Assembly (NCBI RefSeq): GCF_001667735.1
Contig: NZ_LZJN01000187.1
Coordinates: 1 to 60,799 of the forward strand
DNA: 60,799 nucleotides
DNA from: Mycobacterium sp. E183
Lineage (GTDB): Bacteria > Actinomycetota > Actinomycetes > Mycobacteriales > Mycobacteriaceae
Direction of reading: 5' to 3'
This document shows positions 41,529 to 55,199 of this stretch, piece by piece. The notes under the pieces were generated by a model, which had not been told where the DNA came from, made no database searches, and worked only from the letters and a program-made list of their open reading frames with translations. A program made the translations under genes and the position numbers. Position 1 is the stretch's first letter; each line of letters begins with the position of its first letter.

Positions 41529-42481
41529 CCCGGCACCTGCTGGCCGCCGGCGACCTGAGCCGCGACGAGGCCACCGCCATCCTCGACGACGCCGACCGCT
41601 TCTCCCAGGCGCTGGTCGGCCGCGAAATCAAGAAGCTGCCCACGCTGCGCGGGCGCACCGTCATCACGATGTTCTACGAGAACTCCACCCGCACCCGGGT
41701 TTCGTTCGAGGTGGCCGGCAAGTGGATGAGCGCCGACGTGATCAACGTCAGCGCGGCGGGATCGTCGGTGGGCAAGGGTGAGTCGCTGCGCGACACGGCG
41801 TTGACGCTGCGCGCGGCCGGCGCCGACGCGCTGATCATCCGGCACCCGGCCTCCGGTGCCGCGCACCTGCTGGCCGAATGGACCGGCAGCGCGAACGACG
41901 GCCCGTCGGTGATCAATGCGGGCGACGGCACGCACGAGCACCCCACCCAGGCGCTGCTGGACGCGCTGACCATCCGCCAGCGCCTCGGCGGCATCGAGGG
42001 CCGGCGCATCGTGATCGTCGGCGACATCCTGCACAGCCGGGTCGCCCGTTCCAACGTCATGCTGCTCAACACCCTGGGCGCCGAGGTGGTCCTGGTGGCG
42101 CCGCCGACGCTGTTGCCGGTCGGCGTCGACGGCTGGCCGGTCACCGTCGCGAACGACTTCGACGCCGAGCTGCCCGCCGCCGACGCGGTGCTGATGCTGC
42201 GGGTGCAGGCCGAGCGCATGAACGGCGGCTTCTTCCCGTCGGTGCGCGAATACTCCTCGCGCTTCGGGCTTTCCGATCGCCGCCAGGCGATGCTGCCCGG
42301 CCACGCCGTGGTGCTGCACCCGGGTCCGATGCTGCGTGGCATGGAGATCGCGTCCTCGGTGGCCGACTCGTCGCAATCGGCCGTGCTGCAACAGGTGTCC
42401 AACGGTGTGCACGTGCGCATGGCGGTGCTGTTCCATGTGCTGGTCGGCGCCGAGTCGGCCGGAAGTGAGGGTGCGGCGTGA
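41525..42481 (+). CDS. pyrB: Aspartate carbamoyltransferase catalytic subunit
   Basis: This 318-residue enzyme joins carbamoyl phosphate and aspartate. The carbamoyl phosphate site STRTR is in YENSTRTRVSFE (about residues 54-65), and HPTQALLD follows in the middle. The Asp-binding loop is MLRVQAER. Coupled by overlaps to pyrR and pyrC. No regulatory subunit (PyrI) is nearby. Confidence 0.97.
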   Translation: MTRHLLAAGDLSRDEATAILDDADRFSQALVGREIKKLPTLRGRTVITMFYENSTRTRVSFEVAGKWMSADVINVSAAGSSVGKGESLRDTALTLRAAGADALIIRHPASGAAHLLAEWTGSANDGPSVINAGDGTHEHPTQALLDALTIRQRLGGIEGRRIVIVGDILHSRVARSNVMLLNTLGAEVVLVAPPTLLPVGVDGWPVTVANDFDAELPAADAVLMLRVQAERMNGGFFPSVREYSSRFGLSDRRQAMLPGHAVVLHPGPMLRGMEIASSVADSSQSAVLQQVSNGVHVRMAVLFHVLVGAESAGSEGAA

Positions 42482-43770
42482 GCGTGCTGATCCGTGGGGT
42501 CCGGTTGTACGGCGAGGGCGACCGGGTCGACGTGCTCGTCGATGACGGCCAGATCGCCGAAATCGGCGCGGAGCTCGCGGTCCCCGACACGGCCGACGTC
42601 ATCGACGCGACCGGGCAGGTGTTGCTGCCCGGGTTCGTCGACCTGCACACCCACCTGCGCGAGCCGGGCCGCGAATACGCCGAGGACATCGAAACCGGCT
42701 CGGCCGCAGCGGCTCTGGGCGGATACACGGCGGTGTTCGCGATGGCCAACACCAATCCCGTCGCTGACAGCCCGGTGGTCACCGACCACATCTGGCACCG
42801 CGGCCAGCAGGTCGGACTGGTCGACGTCCACCCCGTCGGCGCCGTCACCGTCGGACTGGCCGGCGCCGAGCTCACCGAGATGGGCATGATGGCGGCCGGG
42901 GCCGCGCAGGTGCGGATGTTCTCCGACGACGGCGTCTGCGTGCACGACCCGCTGGTGATGCGCCGCGCGCTCGAGTACGCCACCGGCCTGGGCGTGCTGA
43001 TCGCCCAGCACGCCGAGGAACCCCGGCTCACCGTCGGCGCCGTCGCCCACGAGGGGCCCGCCGCCGCCCGGCTCGGGCTCTCGGGCTGGCCGCGGGCCGC
43101 CGAGGAATCGATCGTCGCCCGCGACGCGCTGCTGGCGCGCGACGCGGGCGCCCGGGTGCACATCTGCCACGCGTCCACCGCGGGCACCGTCGAGCTGCTG
43201 AAATGGGCCAAGGATCAAGGCATTTCGATCACCGCCGAGGTCACCCCGCATCACCTGCTGCTCGACGACAGCAGGCTGGCCACCTACGACGGGCGCAACC
43301 GCGTCAACCCCCCGCTGCGGGAGGCCGCCGACGCGGTGGCGTTGCGTCAGGCCCTGGCCGACGGCGTCATCGACTGCGTGGCCACCGACCATGCCCCGCA
43401 CGCCGAACACGAGAAGTGCGTGGAATTCGCCGCGGCCCGCCCGGGCATGCTGGGCCTGCAGACCGCGCTGTCGGTCGTGGTGCACACCATGGTGACGCCC
43501 GGGCTGCTGACCTGGCGCGACGTCGCGCGGGTGATGAGCGAAAACCCCGCGCGCATCGTCGGGCTGCCCGATCACGGCCGCCCGCTGGAGGTGGGGGAGC
43601 CGGCCAACCTGACGGTGGTGGACCCGGAGGCCACCTGGACCGTCGCCGGGTCCGATCTGGCCAGCCGGTCGGCCAACACGCCGTTCGAGTCGATGGCCCT
43701 GCCGGCCACCGTGACGGCGACGCTGCTGCGGGGCAAGGTCACCGCTCGAGACGGGAAGTGCCCGGCATGA
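42478..43770 (+). CDS. pyrC: Dihydroorotase
   Basis: This 430-residue zinc enzyme closes the ring to dihydroorotate. The metal motif HTHLREPG lies at about residues 58-65, and the second metal site includes the DHAPH motif near residue 305. Length suits the class I dihydroorotases of Gram-positive bacteria. It is linked by GTGA to pyrB and by ATGA to the next gene. Confidence 0.97.
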   Translation: MSVLIRGVRLYGEGDRVDVLVDDGQIAEIGAELAVPDTADVIDATGQVLLPGFVDLHTHLREPGREYAEDIETGSAAAALGGYTAVFAMANTNPVADSPVVTDHIWHRGQQVGLVDVHPVGAVTVGLAGAELTEMGMMAAGAAQVRMFSDDGVCVHDPLVMRRALEYATGLGVLIAQHAEEPRLTVGAVAHEGPAAARLGLSGWPRAAEESIVARDALLARDAGARVHICHASTAGTVELLKWAKDQGISITAEVTPHHLLLDDSRLATYDGRNRVNPPLREAADAVALRQALADGVIDCVATDHAPHAEHEKCVEFAAARPGMLGLQTALSVVVHTMVTPGLLTWRDVARVMSENPARIVGLPDHGRPLEVGEPANLTVVDPEATWTVAGSDLASRSANTPFESMALPATVTATLLRGKVTARDGKCPA

Positions 43771-44276
43771 ATTCAGGCACGCTGGTGGGGTCGCTGATCT
43801 TCGCGGCGGTGCTGGTGGTGGTGATCGCGGTGGTGATCCAGCTGATGATGCGCAGCTGGCGGCGTCGCTCGGAGCGGCAGGAGGAGCTGATCGGCGACCT
43901 GCCCGACGTGCCCGACCAGGTGGGCGCGGCGCTCATCACCACCCGGGGCCACTATTGCGGTTCCATGATGGCGCCGGGTTGGCACGAGCGGATCGCGGCC
44001 GGCGACATGGGTTTCCGCAGCAAGGCGGTACTGACCCGCTATGCCGGCGGGATCATGGTGGAACGCTTGCGCGCCCAACCGATTTGGATACCGAAAGACG
44101 CGATCACCGGTATCCGCATGGAGCGCAGCATGGGCGGCAGGGCCACGGCCCGGATCGGGATCCTGGCGATTCGGTGGCGGCTGCCGTCGGGAGCCGAGAT
44201 CGACACCGGCTTTCGGGCGAATCACCGCGAGGAATACACCGAGTGGCTGGAGTCCCAGCAGGAGGGAGCCGCGTGA
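43767..44276 (+). CDS. Single-helix membrane protein with PH-like domain (Rv1382-like)
   Basis: This 169-residue protein has one N-terminal transmembrane helix (about residues 5-27), followed by a basic stretch and a PH-like beta domain (about 60-160). Its fixed place between pyrC and carA in mycobacteria makes a role near the carbamoyl phosphate step possible but unproven. ATGA and GTGA overlaps on both sides show it is part of the pyr operon. Confidence 0.85.
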   Translation: MNSGTLVGSLIFAAVLVVVIAVVIQLMMRSWRRRSERQEELIGDLPDVPDQVGAALITTRGHYCGSMMAPGWHERIAAGDMGFRSKAVLTRYAGGIMVERLRAQPIWIPKDAITGIRMERSMGGRATARIGILAIRWRLPSGAEIDTGFRANHREEYTEWLESQQEGAA

Positions 44277-45403
44277 ACAACAAAGCACTGCTCGTGCTCG
44301 AAGACGGCCGCGTGTTCACGGGCACGCCGTTCGGCAAGGTCGGCCAAACGCTCGGCGAGGCGGTCTTTTCCACCGGCATGTCCGGCTACCAGGAGACGCT
44401 GACCGATCCCAGCTATCACCGGCAGATCGTGGTGGCCACCGCTCCGCAGATCGGCAACACCGGCTGGAACACCGAGGACGCCGAGAGCCGTGGCGACAAG
44501 ATCTGGGTCGCCGGCTACGCGGTGCGCGACCCGTCGCCGCGGGCGTCCAACTGGCGCGCCACCGGCACCCTGGAGGACGAGCTGGTGCGCCAGCACATCG
44601 TCGGGATCGCCGGCATCGACACCCGCGCGGTGGTGCGCCATCTGCGCACCCGTGGGTCGATGAAGGCGGGGGTGTTCTCCGGTGAGGCGCTTGCCGACCC
44701 CGCCGAGCTGGTCGAGCGGGTGCGCGGACAGCAGTCGATGCTCGGCGCCGATCTCGCCGGGGAGGTCAGCACGCCGGAGCGCTACATCGTGGAACCCGAA
44801 GGGCCACCGGGATCTTCGAGGTTCACGGTGGTCGCGCTCGATCTGGGGATCAAGACCAACACGCCGCGCAACTTCGCCCGCCGCGGGGTACGCAGCCACG
44901 TGTTGCCGTCGTCGACCACGTTCTCCCAGATCGCCGACATCTCACCCGACGGGGTGTTCTTGTCCAACGGCCCGGGCGATCCCGCCACCGCCGACCACGT
45001 CGTCGCGCTCACCCGCGAGGTGCTGGGCGCCGGAATCCCGTTGTTCGGCATCTGTTTCGGCAACCAGATCCTGGGCCGCGCGCTGGGGCTGTCCACCTAC
45101 AAGATGGTGTTCGGCCACCGCGGCATCAACATCCCGGTGATGGACCACGCGACCGGGCGGGTGGCGGTGACCGCGCAGAACCACGGCTTCGCGCTGGAAG
45201 GCGAGGCCGGCCAGTCCTTCGACACCCCGTTCGGCCCCGCGGTCGTCAGCCACACCTGCGCCAACGACGGGGTCGTCGAGGGCGTCAAACTCGCCGACGG
45301 GCGGGCGTTCTCGGTGCAGTACCACCCGGAGGCCGCCGCCGGACCCCACGACGCGGAATACCTGTTCGACCAATTCATCGACCTGATGGCAGAGGGGCGC
45401 TGA
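44273..45403 (+). CDS. carA: Carbamoyl-phosphate synthase small (glutaminase) subunit
   Basis: This 376-residue subunit releases ammonia from glutamine for CarB. The amidotransferase nucleophile is Cys261 in FGICFGNQ, with the catalytic His in QYHPEAAAG. The start GTG at 44273 overlaps the upstream stop. The frame is open upstream, but only in overlap with the PH-like gene. Length equals that of the Mtb protein. It is followed by a 91-bp gap before carB, the only sizeable break in the operon. Confidence 0.97.
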   Translation: MNNKALLVLEDGRVFTGTPFGKVGQTLGEAVFSTGMSGYQETLTDPSYHRQIVVATAPQIGNTGWNTEDAESRGDKIWVAGYAVRDPSPRASNWRATGTLEDELVRQHIVGIAGIDTRAVVRHLRTRGSMKAGVFSGEALADPAELVERVRGQQSMLGADLAGEVSTPERYIVEPEGPPGSSRFTVVALDLGIKTNTPRNFARRGVRSHVLPSSTTFSQIADISPDGVFLSNGPGDPATADHVVALTREVLGAGIPLFGICFGNQILGRALGLSTYKMVFGHRGINIPVMDHATGRVAVTAQNHGFALEGEAGQSFDTPFGPAVVSHTCANDGVVEGVKLADGRAFSVQYHPEAAAGPHDAEYLFDQFIDLMAEGR

Positions 45404-45440
45404 TGTACCTCGCCGCGAGCGTGCGCAGTTGTACGCGGTG

Positions 45441-45457
45441 CACGGCGTGTCGCCGTG
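45441..45457 (+). promoter_or_regulatory. GC-rich hairpin in the carA-carB gap
   Basis: The arms 45441-45447 and 45451-45457 form a perfect 7-bp inverted repeat with a 3-nt loop. It lies 38 nt after the carA stop and 37 nt before the carB start. It may modulate the carA-carB transcript, or be a processing or attenuation site. Confidence 0.35.
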
Positions 45458-45494
45458 GCAACACGCACCCTCGCGCAATGGAAGGGAGCAACTG

Positions 45495-48856
<3,362 letters not shown>

Positions 48857-48860
<4 letters not shown>

Positions 48861-49684
48861 CGGGGTTCGGCGTCCGCCTGGCCGAGGCGAAAGCGCAACG
48901 CGGCCCGCTGTGCGTGGGCATCGACCCGCATCCCGAGCTGCTCCGCGCCTGGGATTTGCCGACCACCGCCGATGGACTGGCCGCCTTCTGTGACATCTGC
49001 ATCGAGGCGTTCGCCGGCTTCGCCGTGGTCAAGCCCCAGGTGGCGTTCTTCGAGGCCTACGGCGCCGCCGGGTTCGCGGTGCTGGAACGCACCATCGAGG
49101 CCCTGCGTTCGGTCGGGGTGCTGGTGCTGGCCGACGCCAAGCGCGGGGACATCGGCACCACGATGGCGGCCTACGCCGCCGCCTGGGCCGGCGACTCGCC
49201 ACTGGCGGCCGACGCCGTCACGGCCTCGCCGTACCTGGGATTCGGGTCGTTGCGGCCGCTGCTGGAAGCCGCCGCCGCTCACGACCGGGGCGTGTTCGTG
49301 CTGGCGGCGACCTCCAACCCGGAGGGCGCCACCGTGCAGCGCGCCGCGTTCGACGGCCGCACGGTGGCCCAGCTGGTGGTCGACCAGGCGGCGGTGGTGA
49401 ACAAGTCGGCGACGCCGTCGGGGCCCGGGTACGTCGGCGTGGTGGTGGGCGCGACGGTGCTCGAGGCGCCCGATCTCAGCGCGCTGGGCGGGCCGGTGCT
49501 GGTGCCCGGGCTCGGTGTGCAGGGCGGACGGCCCGACGCGCTCGCCGGGCTGGGCGGGGCGGCCCCCGGCCAGCTGCTGCCCGCGGTGGCCCGCGAGGTG
49601 CTGCGGGCCGGGCCGGGCGTGGACGAACTGCGGGCGGCGGGCGAGCGGATGCTGGACGCCGTCGCCTATCTGGGCGCGCCGTAG
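48857..49684 (+). CDS. pyrF: Orotidine-5'-phosphate decarboxylase
   Basis: This 275-residue enzyme makes UMP. The catalytic Lys is in the DAKRGDIGTT motif (about residues 93-102). The first 20 residues include GIDPHPE, which marks the long type found in mycobacteria and myxobacteria. It closes the pyr operon. A divergently placed HTH/TOBE gene ends 15 bp after it. Confidence 0.95.
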
Positions 49685-49698
49685 GGCCGCCCCGGCGC

Positions 49699-50121
49699 TC
49701 AGTCGGACGCTAGGGCCGTACTTGGCCGCGCGGTCTCCACGATCACCGTGGTCGCCTTGACGACCGCCACGGCGACGCTGCCGGGCCGCAACTGCAGTTC
49801 CTCGGCGGCCTCGGTGCTCATCAGCGACACGACGGTGAACGGGCCGCACTGCATCTCGACCTGGGACATCACCTTGTCGCTGGTGACCCTGGTGACCAGC
49901 CCGACGAAGCGGTTGCGGGCCGAGCTGCCGATGCTGAGCGGGTCGGGCGGCGGGGCGGGGGCGTTGTTCCGGGAAAACCGGGCCAGATCTTCGCTGGCGA
50001 TGACCTTGCGGCCCGCCGCGTCGTGGCTGACCGTCAGCGATCCCTGGTTGATCCAGCGCCGGACGGTGTCGTCGCTGACTCCGAGCAGTTCAGCGGCCTG
50101 ACGGATCCGCAGGTTCGACAC
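49699..50121 (-). CDS. Molybdate-binding type regulator: MerR/excisionase-like HTH plus TOBE domain
   Basis: This 140-residue protein has an N-terminal helix-turn-helix (about residues 4-45) of the excisionase/MerR type, with ELLGVSDDTVRRWINQG. A TOBE/Mop domain (about 65-130) follows, with the SARNRFVGLV pattern. TOBE domains of this kind bind molybdate or tungstate. It probably controls or senses molybdate uptake, but no transporter gene is nearby. It starts with GTG at 50121. In Mtb the equivalent slot holds PE15/PPE20, as I recall, so this is a lineage difference. Confidence 0.85.
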   Translation of the reverse strand: MSNLRIRQAAELLGVSDDTVRRWINQGSLTVSHDAAGRKVIASEDLARFSRNNAPAPPPDPLSIGSSARNRFVGLVTRVTSDKVMSQVEMQCGPFTVVSLMSTEAAEELQLRPGSVAVAVVKATTVIVETARPSTALASD

Positions 50122-50585
50122 CGCTAGATGGTAACTCGCGGGGTATTAGCTGGCGGCCTTACCAGCGAAGGGCGTCGTCGCGCCACGCGGGGGCCGCGCG
50201 GGTGCGACACGCGCGACACGCAACGAAAAATGCGTGATCCCCGGCACGAGGCGTTTCGCCGCGCCGCGGCCGCCCTTGGCCGCCGCCCCGGCGGCCGGCC
50301 GGACGCCGGGCCCACTCGGTAAAACCGCAGCTCAGAGCCCATATTTCGGATCAGGGCCGGGCGCTCGCAAAGCGCAGGCGGGGCCCGGCCGGGCGGTCAT
50401 CGCAGGCGTCCGCCGGACGGCATTTTCCGGCCACAGGCGGGGCTCATGCTGGGAGTTTGTCCCCTGAACCAGGGGGCCGGGTTAGATTTCGTCAGGAGGC
50501 CTGAGTACGGTCGTCTCCGCTGGCAGAAGAACCGGCGAGACAAAAAGAGATCGATTGAAATTGATTGATCAGATACGGAGGAATC
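50122..50585. promoter_or_regulatory. 464-bp gap upstream of mihF with hairpins and a promoter candidate
   Basis: I see no convincing gene here. It contains three inverted repeats: CACGCA/TGCGTG at 50217-50236 (8-nt loop), CCCCTG/CAGGGG at 50461-50475 (3-nt loop) and TCAGG/CCTGA at 50492-50504. A -10-like TAGATT lies at 50483-50488 and would give a leader of roughly 95 nt before mihF. The short frames 50128-50322 and 50234-50467 are too weak to call. Confidence 0.45.
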
Positions 50586-50900
50586 GTGGCCCTTCCCCAG
50601 TTGACCGACGAGCAGCGCGCGGCCGCGTTGGAGAAGGCTGCTGCCGCACGTCGAGCACGAGCAGAGCTCAAGGACCGGCTGAAGCGCGGCGGCACCAACC
50701 TCACCCAGGTGCTCAAGGACGCCGAGACCGACGAAGTCCTTGGCAAGATGAAGGTTTCTGCGCTTCTCGAGGCGTTGCCCAAGGTGGGCAAGGTCAAGGC
50801 GCAGGAAATCATGACTGAGCTGGAGATCGCCCCCACCCGCCGCCTGCGCGGCCTCGGCGACCGCCAGCGCAAGGCCCTGCTGGAAAAGTTCGGCTCCTAG
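50586..50900 (+). CDS. mihF: Mycobacterial integration host factor mIHF
   Basis: This 104-residue nucleoid-associated protein bends DNA and supports phage integration and global transcription. It is helical, with a basic helix RRARAELKDRLKRGG (about residues 19-33) and a helix-hairpin-helix-like ending (PTRRLRGLGDRQRKALL). The GTG at 50586 is chosen because it has a perfect GGAGGA ribosome site and the MALPQLTDEQ start known from M. smegmatis; an ATG-led frame starts seven codons upstream. It precedes gmk and rpoZ. Confidence 0.95.
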   Translation: MALPQLTDEQRAAALEKAAAARRARAELKDRLKRGGTNLTQVLKDAETDEVLGKMKVSALLEALPKVGKVKAQEIMTELEIAPTRRLRGLGDRQRKALLEKFGS

Positions 50901-50948
50901 CCCGGCCCCGGCCAACCCGCGCTATGGGCCACCAGCCCAGGAGCGCCA

Positions 50949-51620
50949 GTGAGCGCTAGCGGGGGACCGGACGTCGAGCACGGCACGCGTCCCGCACCAC
51001 CAGGTAAGGGGCGTGTGGTCGTGCTGTCCGGTCCCTCCGCGGTCGGCAAGTCGACAGTCGTCCGCTGCCTGCGCGAGCGAATTCCGGAGCTGCATTTTTC
51101 CGTCTCGGCCACGACGCGGGCGCCGCGGCCGGGCGAGGTCGACGGCGTCGATTACCACTTCGTCAGCCCGGACCGCTTTCAGCAGCTCATCGACGACGGC
51201 GCGCTGCTGGAATGGGCCGAGATCCACGGCGGACTGCACCAGTCGGGCACCCTGGCCGAGCCGGTGCGGACCGCCACTGCGGCCGGGATCCCGGTACTCA
51301 TCGAGGTCGACCTGGCCGGCGCCAGGGCCGTCAAGAGGGCGATGCCCGAGGCCATCACGGTGTTCCTGGCGCCGCCCAGTTGGGAGGACCTGGAGGCCAG
51401 ACTCGTCGGCCGCGGCACCGAAACGCCGGAGGCCATGCAGCGCCGCCTGGAGACCGCCCGCGTCGAGATGGCGGCCCAGGACGACTTCGACGAGGTCGTG
51501 GTCAACAGTCAATTGGAGTCCGCGTGCGCCGAATTGGTATCCTTGCTGCTAGGAACTGCGCCGAGTCCGCATGACCCGCCTGGCCAGACCAGGAGCCAGA
51601 CCAGATCCAATCGAGATTGA
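50949..51620 (+). CDS. gmk: Guanylate kinase
   Basis: This 223-residue kinase phosphorylates GMP to GDP. The P-loop is GPSAVGKST at residues 28-36, and the GMP-binding SATTRAPRPGEVDGVDYHF follows. The C-terminus has about 15 more residues than the Mtb protein, ending in a Gln/Thr/Arg-rich, probably disordered tail. The GTG start has CAGGAG upstream. It is followed by rpoZ after 65 bp. Confidence 0.96.
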   Translation: MSASGGPDVEHGTRPAPPGKGRVVVLSGPSAVGKSTVVRCLRERIPELHFSVSATTRAPRPGEVDGVDYHFVSPDRFQQLIDDGALLEWAEIHGGLHQSGTLAEPVRTATAAGIPVLIEVDLAGARAVKRAMPEAITVFLAPPSWEDLEARLVGRGTETPEAMQRRLETARVEMAAQDDFDEVVVNSQLESACAELVSLLLGTAPSPHDPPGQTRSQTRSNRD

Positions 51621-51685
51621 GCATTCGAATCATCAGCGGTAGCCAATCCGTTTCGGGGCTCTGACCGCCAAGGAGTTTGACCTAA

Positions 51686-52012
51686 GTGAGCATTCCGCAG
51701 TCCGACGCGGCGCTGGCCGCCGTCCCCGACCGGTTCGACCCATCGGCCGGGGGGCAGGGCGCCTACGACACCCCGCTGGGCATCACCAACCCGCCCATCG
51801 ACGAGCTGCTCGACCGCGTGTCGAGCAAGTACGCCCTGGTGATCTACGCCGCCAAGCGGGCCCGTCAGATCAACGACTACTACAACCAGCTCGGCGAGGG
51901 CATCCTCGAATACGTTGGGCCGCTGGTCGAGCCGGGGCTTCAGGAGAAGCCGCTGTCGATCGCGCTGCGCGAGATCCACGCCGACCTGCTCGAGCACACC
52001 GAGGGCGAGTAA
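51686..52012 (+). CDS. rpoZ: RNA polymerase omega subunit
   Basis: This 108-residue protein stabilises the beta' subunit. The core DRVSSKYALVIYAAKRARQIND and the ending LREIHADLLEH match the mycobacterial family. The GTG start is preceded by AAGGAG. The gene lies between gmk and coaBC as in Mtb. Confidence 0.97.
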   Translation: MSIPQSDAALAAVPDRFDPSAGGQGAYDTPLGITNPPIDELLDRVSSKYALVIYAAKRARQINDYYNQLGEGILEYVGPLVEPGLQEKPLSIALREIHADLLEHTEGE

Positions 52013-52032
52013 CAGGGCAGGGCCGGCCAACT

Positions 52033-53280
52033 GTGGACCGCAAACGGATTGTCGTCGGCGTCTCCGGTGGCATCGCCGCCTACAAGGCGTGCACGGTAGT
52101 TCGTCAGCTCTCCGAGGCCGGCCATCTGGTCCGGGTCGTGCCCACCGAGTCCGCGCTGCGGTTCGTCGGGGCCGCCACGTTCGAGGCGCTGTCCGGCCAG
52201 CCGGTGCACACCGGCATCTTCGAGAACGTCCCGGAGGTGCCGCACGTCCAGCTCGGCCAGCAGGCCGATCTGGTGGTGGTAGCGCCGGCCACCGCGGACC
52301 TGCTCGCCCGCGCGGTGCACGGCCGCGCCGACGACCTGCTGACCGCCACCCTGCTCACCGCGCGATGCCCGGTATTGTTCGCGCCGGCCATGCACACCGA
52401 GATGTGGTTGCACCCGGCCACCGTCGACAACGTGGCCACCCTGCGCCGCCGCGGGGCGGTGGTGCTGGAGCCGGCGTTCGGGCGGCTCACCGGGTCCGAC
52501 AGCGGCTCCGGCCGGCTGCCCGAGGCCGAGGAGATCACCACGCTCGCCCAACTGCTGCTGGAACGCCACGACGCGCTCCCGTACGACCTCGCCGGCTGCA
52601 AGCTCCTGGTCACCGCGGGCGGCACCCGCGAACCGATCGACCCCGTGCGCTTCATCGGCAACCGCAGCTCCGGTAAGCAGGGCTACGCGGTGGCGCGCGT
52701 CGCCGCCCAGCGCGGCGCCGAGGTCACGCTGATCGCCGGGCACACCGCGGGCCTGATCGACCCGGCCGGCGTCGAGGTGGTCCACGTCAGCTCGGCCGAG
52801 CAACTCGGCGACGCGGTGGCCAAGCACGCGCCCGCGGCCGACGTGCTGGTGATGGCCGCGGCCGTCGCCGACTTCCGCCCCGCGCAGGTTTCCGCCGCGA
52901 AGATCAAAAAGGGCTCGAACGACCGGGAACAGCCACCGACGATCGAGCTGGTCCGCAACGACGACGTGCTGGCCGGTGCGGTGCGGGCGCGCGCCGGCGG
53001 CGAGCTGCCCAACATGCGGGCCATCGTCGGGTTCGCCGCCGAAACGGGCGACGCCAACGGCGATGTGCTGTTTCACGCCAGGGCCAAGCTGCGCCGCAAG
53101 GGTTGCGACCTGTTGGTGGTCAACGCGGTGGGCGACGGCAGGGCGTTCGAGGTGGACAGCAACGACGGCTGGCTGCTGGCCTCCGACGGCACCGAGTCGG
53201 CGCTGCAACACGGCTCCAAGACGCTGATGGCCAGTCGTATCGTGGATGCGATCGCCACGTTCCTGCACGGCGGCGGGTAA
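52033..53280 (+). CDS. coaBC: Bifunctional CoaBC (phosphopantothenoylcysteine synthetase/decarboxylase)
   Basis: This 415-residue flavoprotein carries an N-terminal CoaC decarboxylase (about 1-185) and a C-terminal CoaB synthetase (190-415). VVVGVSGGIAAYK-like start, the substrate His region in VPHVQLGQQAD, and CoaB motif FIGNRSSGKQG are visible. In CoaC the usual PxMNxxMW is PAMHTEMW, and the flap lacks the usual Cys (it reads TGSDSGSGR). It follows rpoZ by 20 bp and is probably co-transcribed with it. Confidence 0.94.
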   Translation: MDRKRIVVGVSGGIAAYKACTVVRQLSEAGHLVRVVPTESALRFVGAATFEALSGQPVHTGIFENVPEVPHVQLGQQADLVVVAPATADLLARAVHGRADDLLTATLLTARCPVLFAPAMHTEMWLHPATVDNVATLRRRGAVVLEPAFGRLTGSDSGSGRLPEAEEITTLAQLLLERHDALPYDLAGCKLLVTAGGTREPIDPVRFIGNRSSGKQGYAVARVAAQRGAEVTLIAGHTAGLIDPAGVEVVHVSSAEQLGDAVAKHAPAADVLVMAAAVADFRPAQVSAAKIKKGSNDREQPPTIELVRNDDVLAGAVRARAGGELPNMRAIVGFAAETGDANGDVLFHARAKLRRKGCDLLVVNAVGDGRAFEVDSNDGWLLASDGTESALQHGSKTLMASRIVDAIATFLHGGG

Positions 53281-53338
53281 TACGGTTCGATTTTGCTGTG
53301 GCGCGGGGCCAGGCGCCGGCCGGCCCGATGCCAGCCGA

Positions 53339-53344
53339 TATAAT
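53339..53344 (+). promoter_or_regulatory. Consensus -10 box (TATAAT) for metK
   Basis: TATAAT is a perfect sigma-A -10. The GTG start of metK is 32 nt downstream, and a CGGAAGGA ribosome site lies 5-12 nt before the start. No clear -35 is seen. The palindrome GTTAAC lies in the leader (53348-53353). Confidence 0.5.
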
Positions 53345-53376
53345 TCGGTTAACTAACTATTCGGAAGGATTCGATT

Positions 53377-54580
<1,204 letters not shown>

Positions 54581-54588
<8 letters not shown>

Positions 54589-55144
54589 GCAGCGGGTGGT
54601 CGGCGTCCAGCGCCGGCAATCCATCGATGCTTCGCCGGTTGCGCCCTACCAGGCGAACGTAGGCCTCGCCGGGCGCCTTGCTGTGGTAGTCGTCGAGCAC
54701 CGGGCGTTCGTCGACGAGCTCGTAGTACGGCACCGCGAACCCGCACGCGTCGGCGATTCGCTCGAGATCGACGACGATGACGGCGCGCACGCCCGCGTGC
54801 GGGTTCCCAAACTTGCCGACGAATTCGCCGAACTCGGCGTCGTCGGGGCGGACCACCCGTCCGGTGCCGAACAGCCGCAGGATGCGCGAGTTGCGGGTGA
54901 ACGAGCAGAACATGATGGTGATGCGGCCGTTGTCACGCAAGTGCGCAATCGTTTCCACCCCGCTGCCGAACAGGTCCAGATAGGCCACGGTGTGATCGTC
55001 GATGACCGCGAAGGTGTCCCGATACCCTTTGGGGGACAGGTTGATTCGGCCTCCCTCGGACGGCGCGGTGGCGACGAAGAACATGGCCTGATCGTTGATG
55101 AACTCGGTGAGCGACTCGTCGAGACGCGGAAACTCCTTGGCCAC
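54581..55144 (-). CDS. Pyridoxamine 5'-phosphate oxidase-like flavin-binding protein
   Basis: This 187-residue protein has a split-barrel fold like PNPOx-family FMN/F420-binding proteins. Features are the MFFVATA strand (about residues 20-26), the SPKGY loop at 37-41 and AYLDLFGSG, where a phosphate of the cofactor would bind. The activity is unknown. It starts with GTG and is convergent with metK with an 8-bp overlap. It may share a transcript with the upstream monooxygenase gene, which ends 55 bp before it. Confidence 0.8.
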
Positions 55145-55199
55145 GCGTGCAGCCTAGCGCCGGGTGGTGACAACCAGCACCGGGTTTTCGGTGCGTTCG

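Noticed and set aside
53281..53376. SAM riboswitch upstream of metK
   Set aside because: The space between the TATAAT box and the start codon is only about 30 nt, too short for any SAM riboswitch class.
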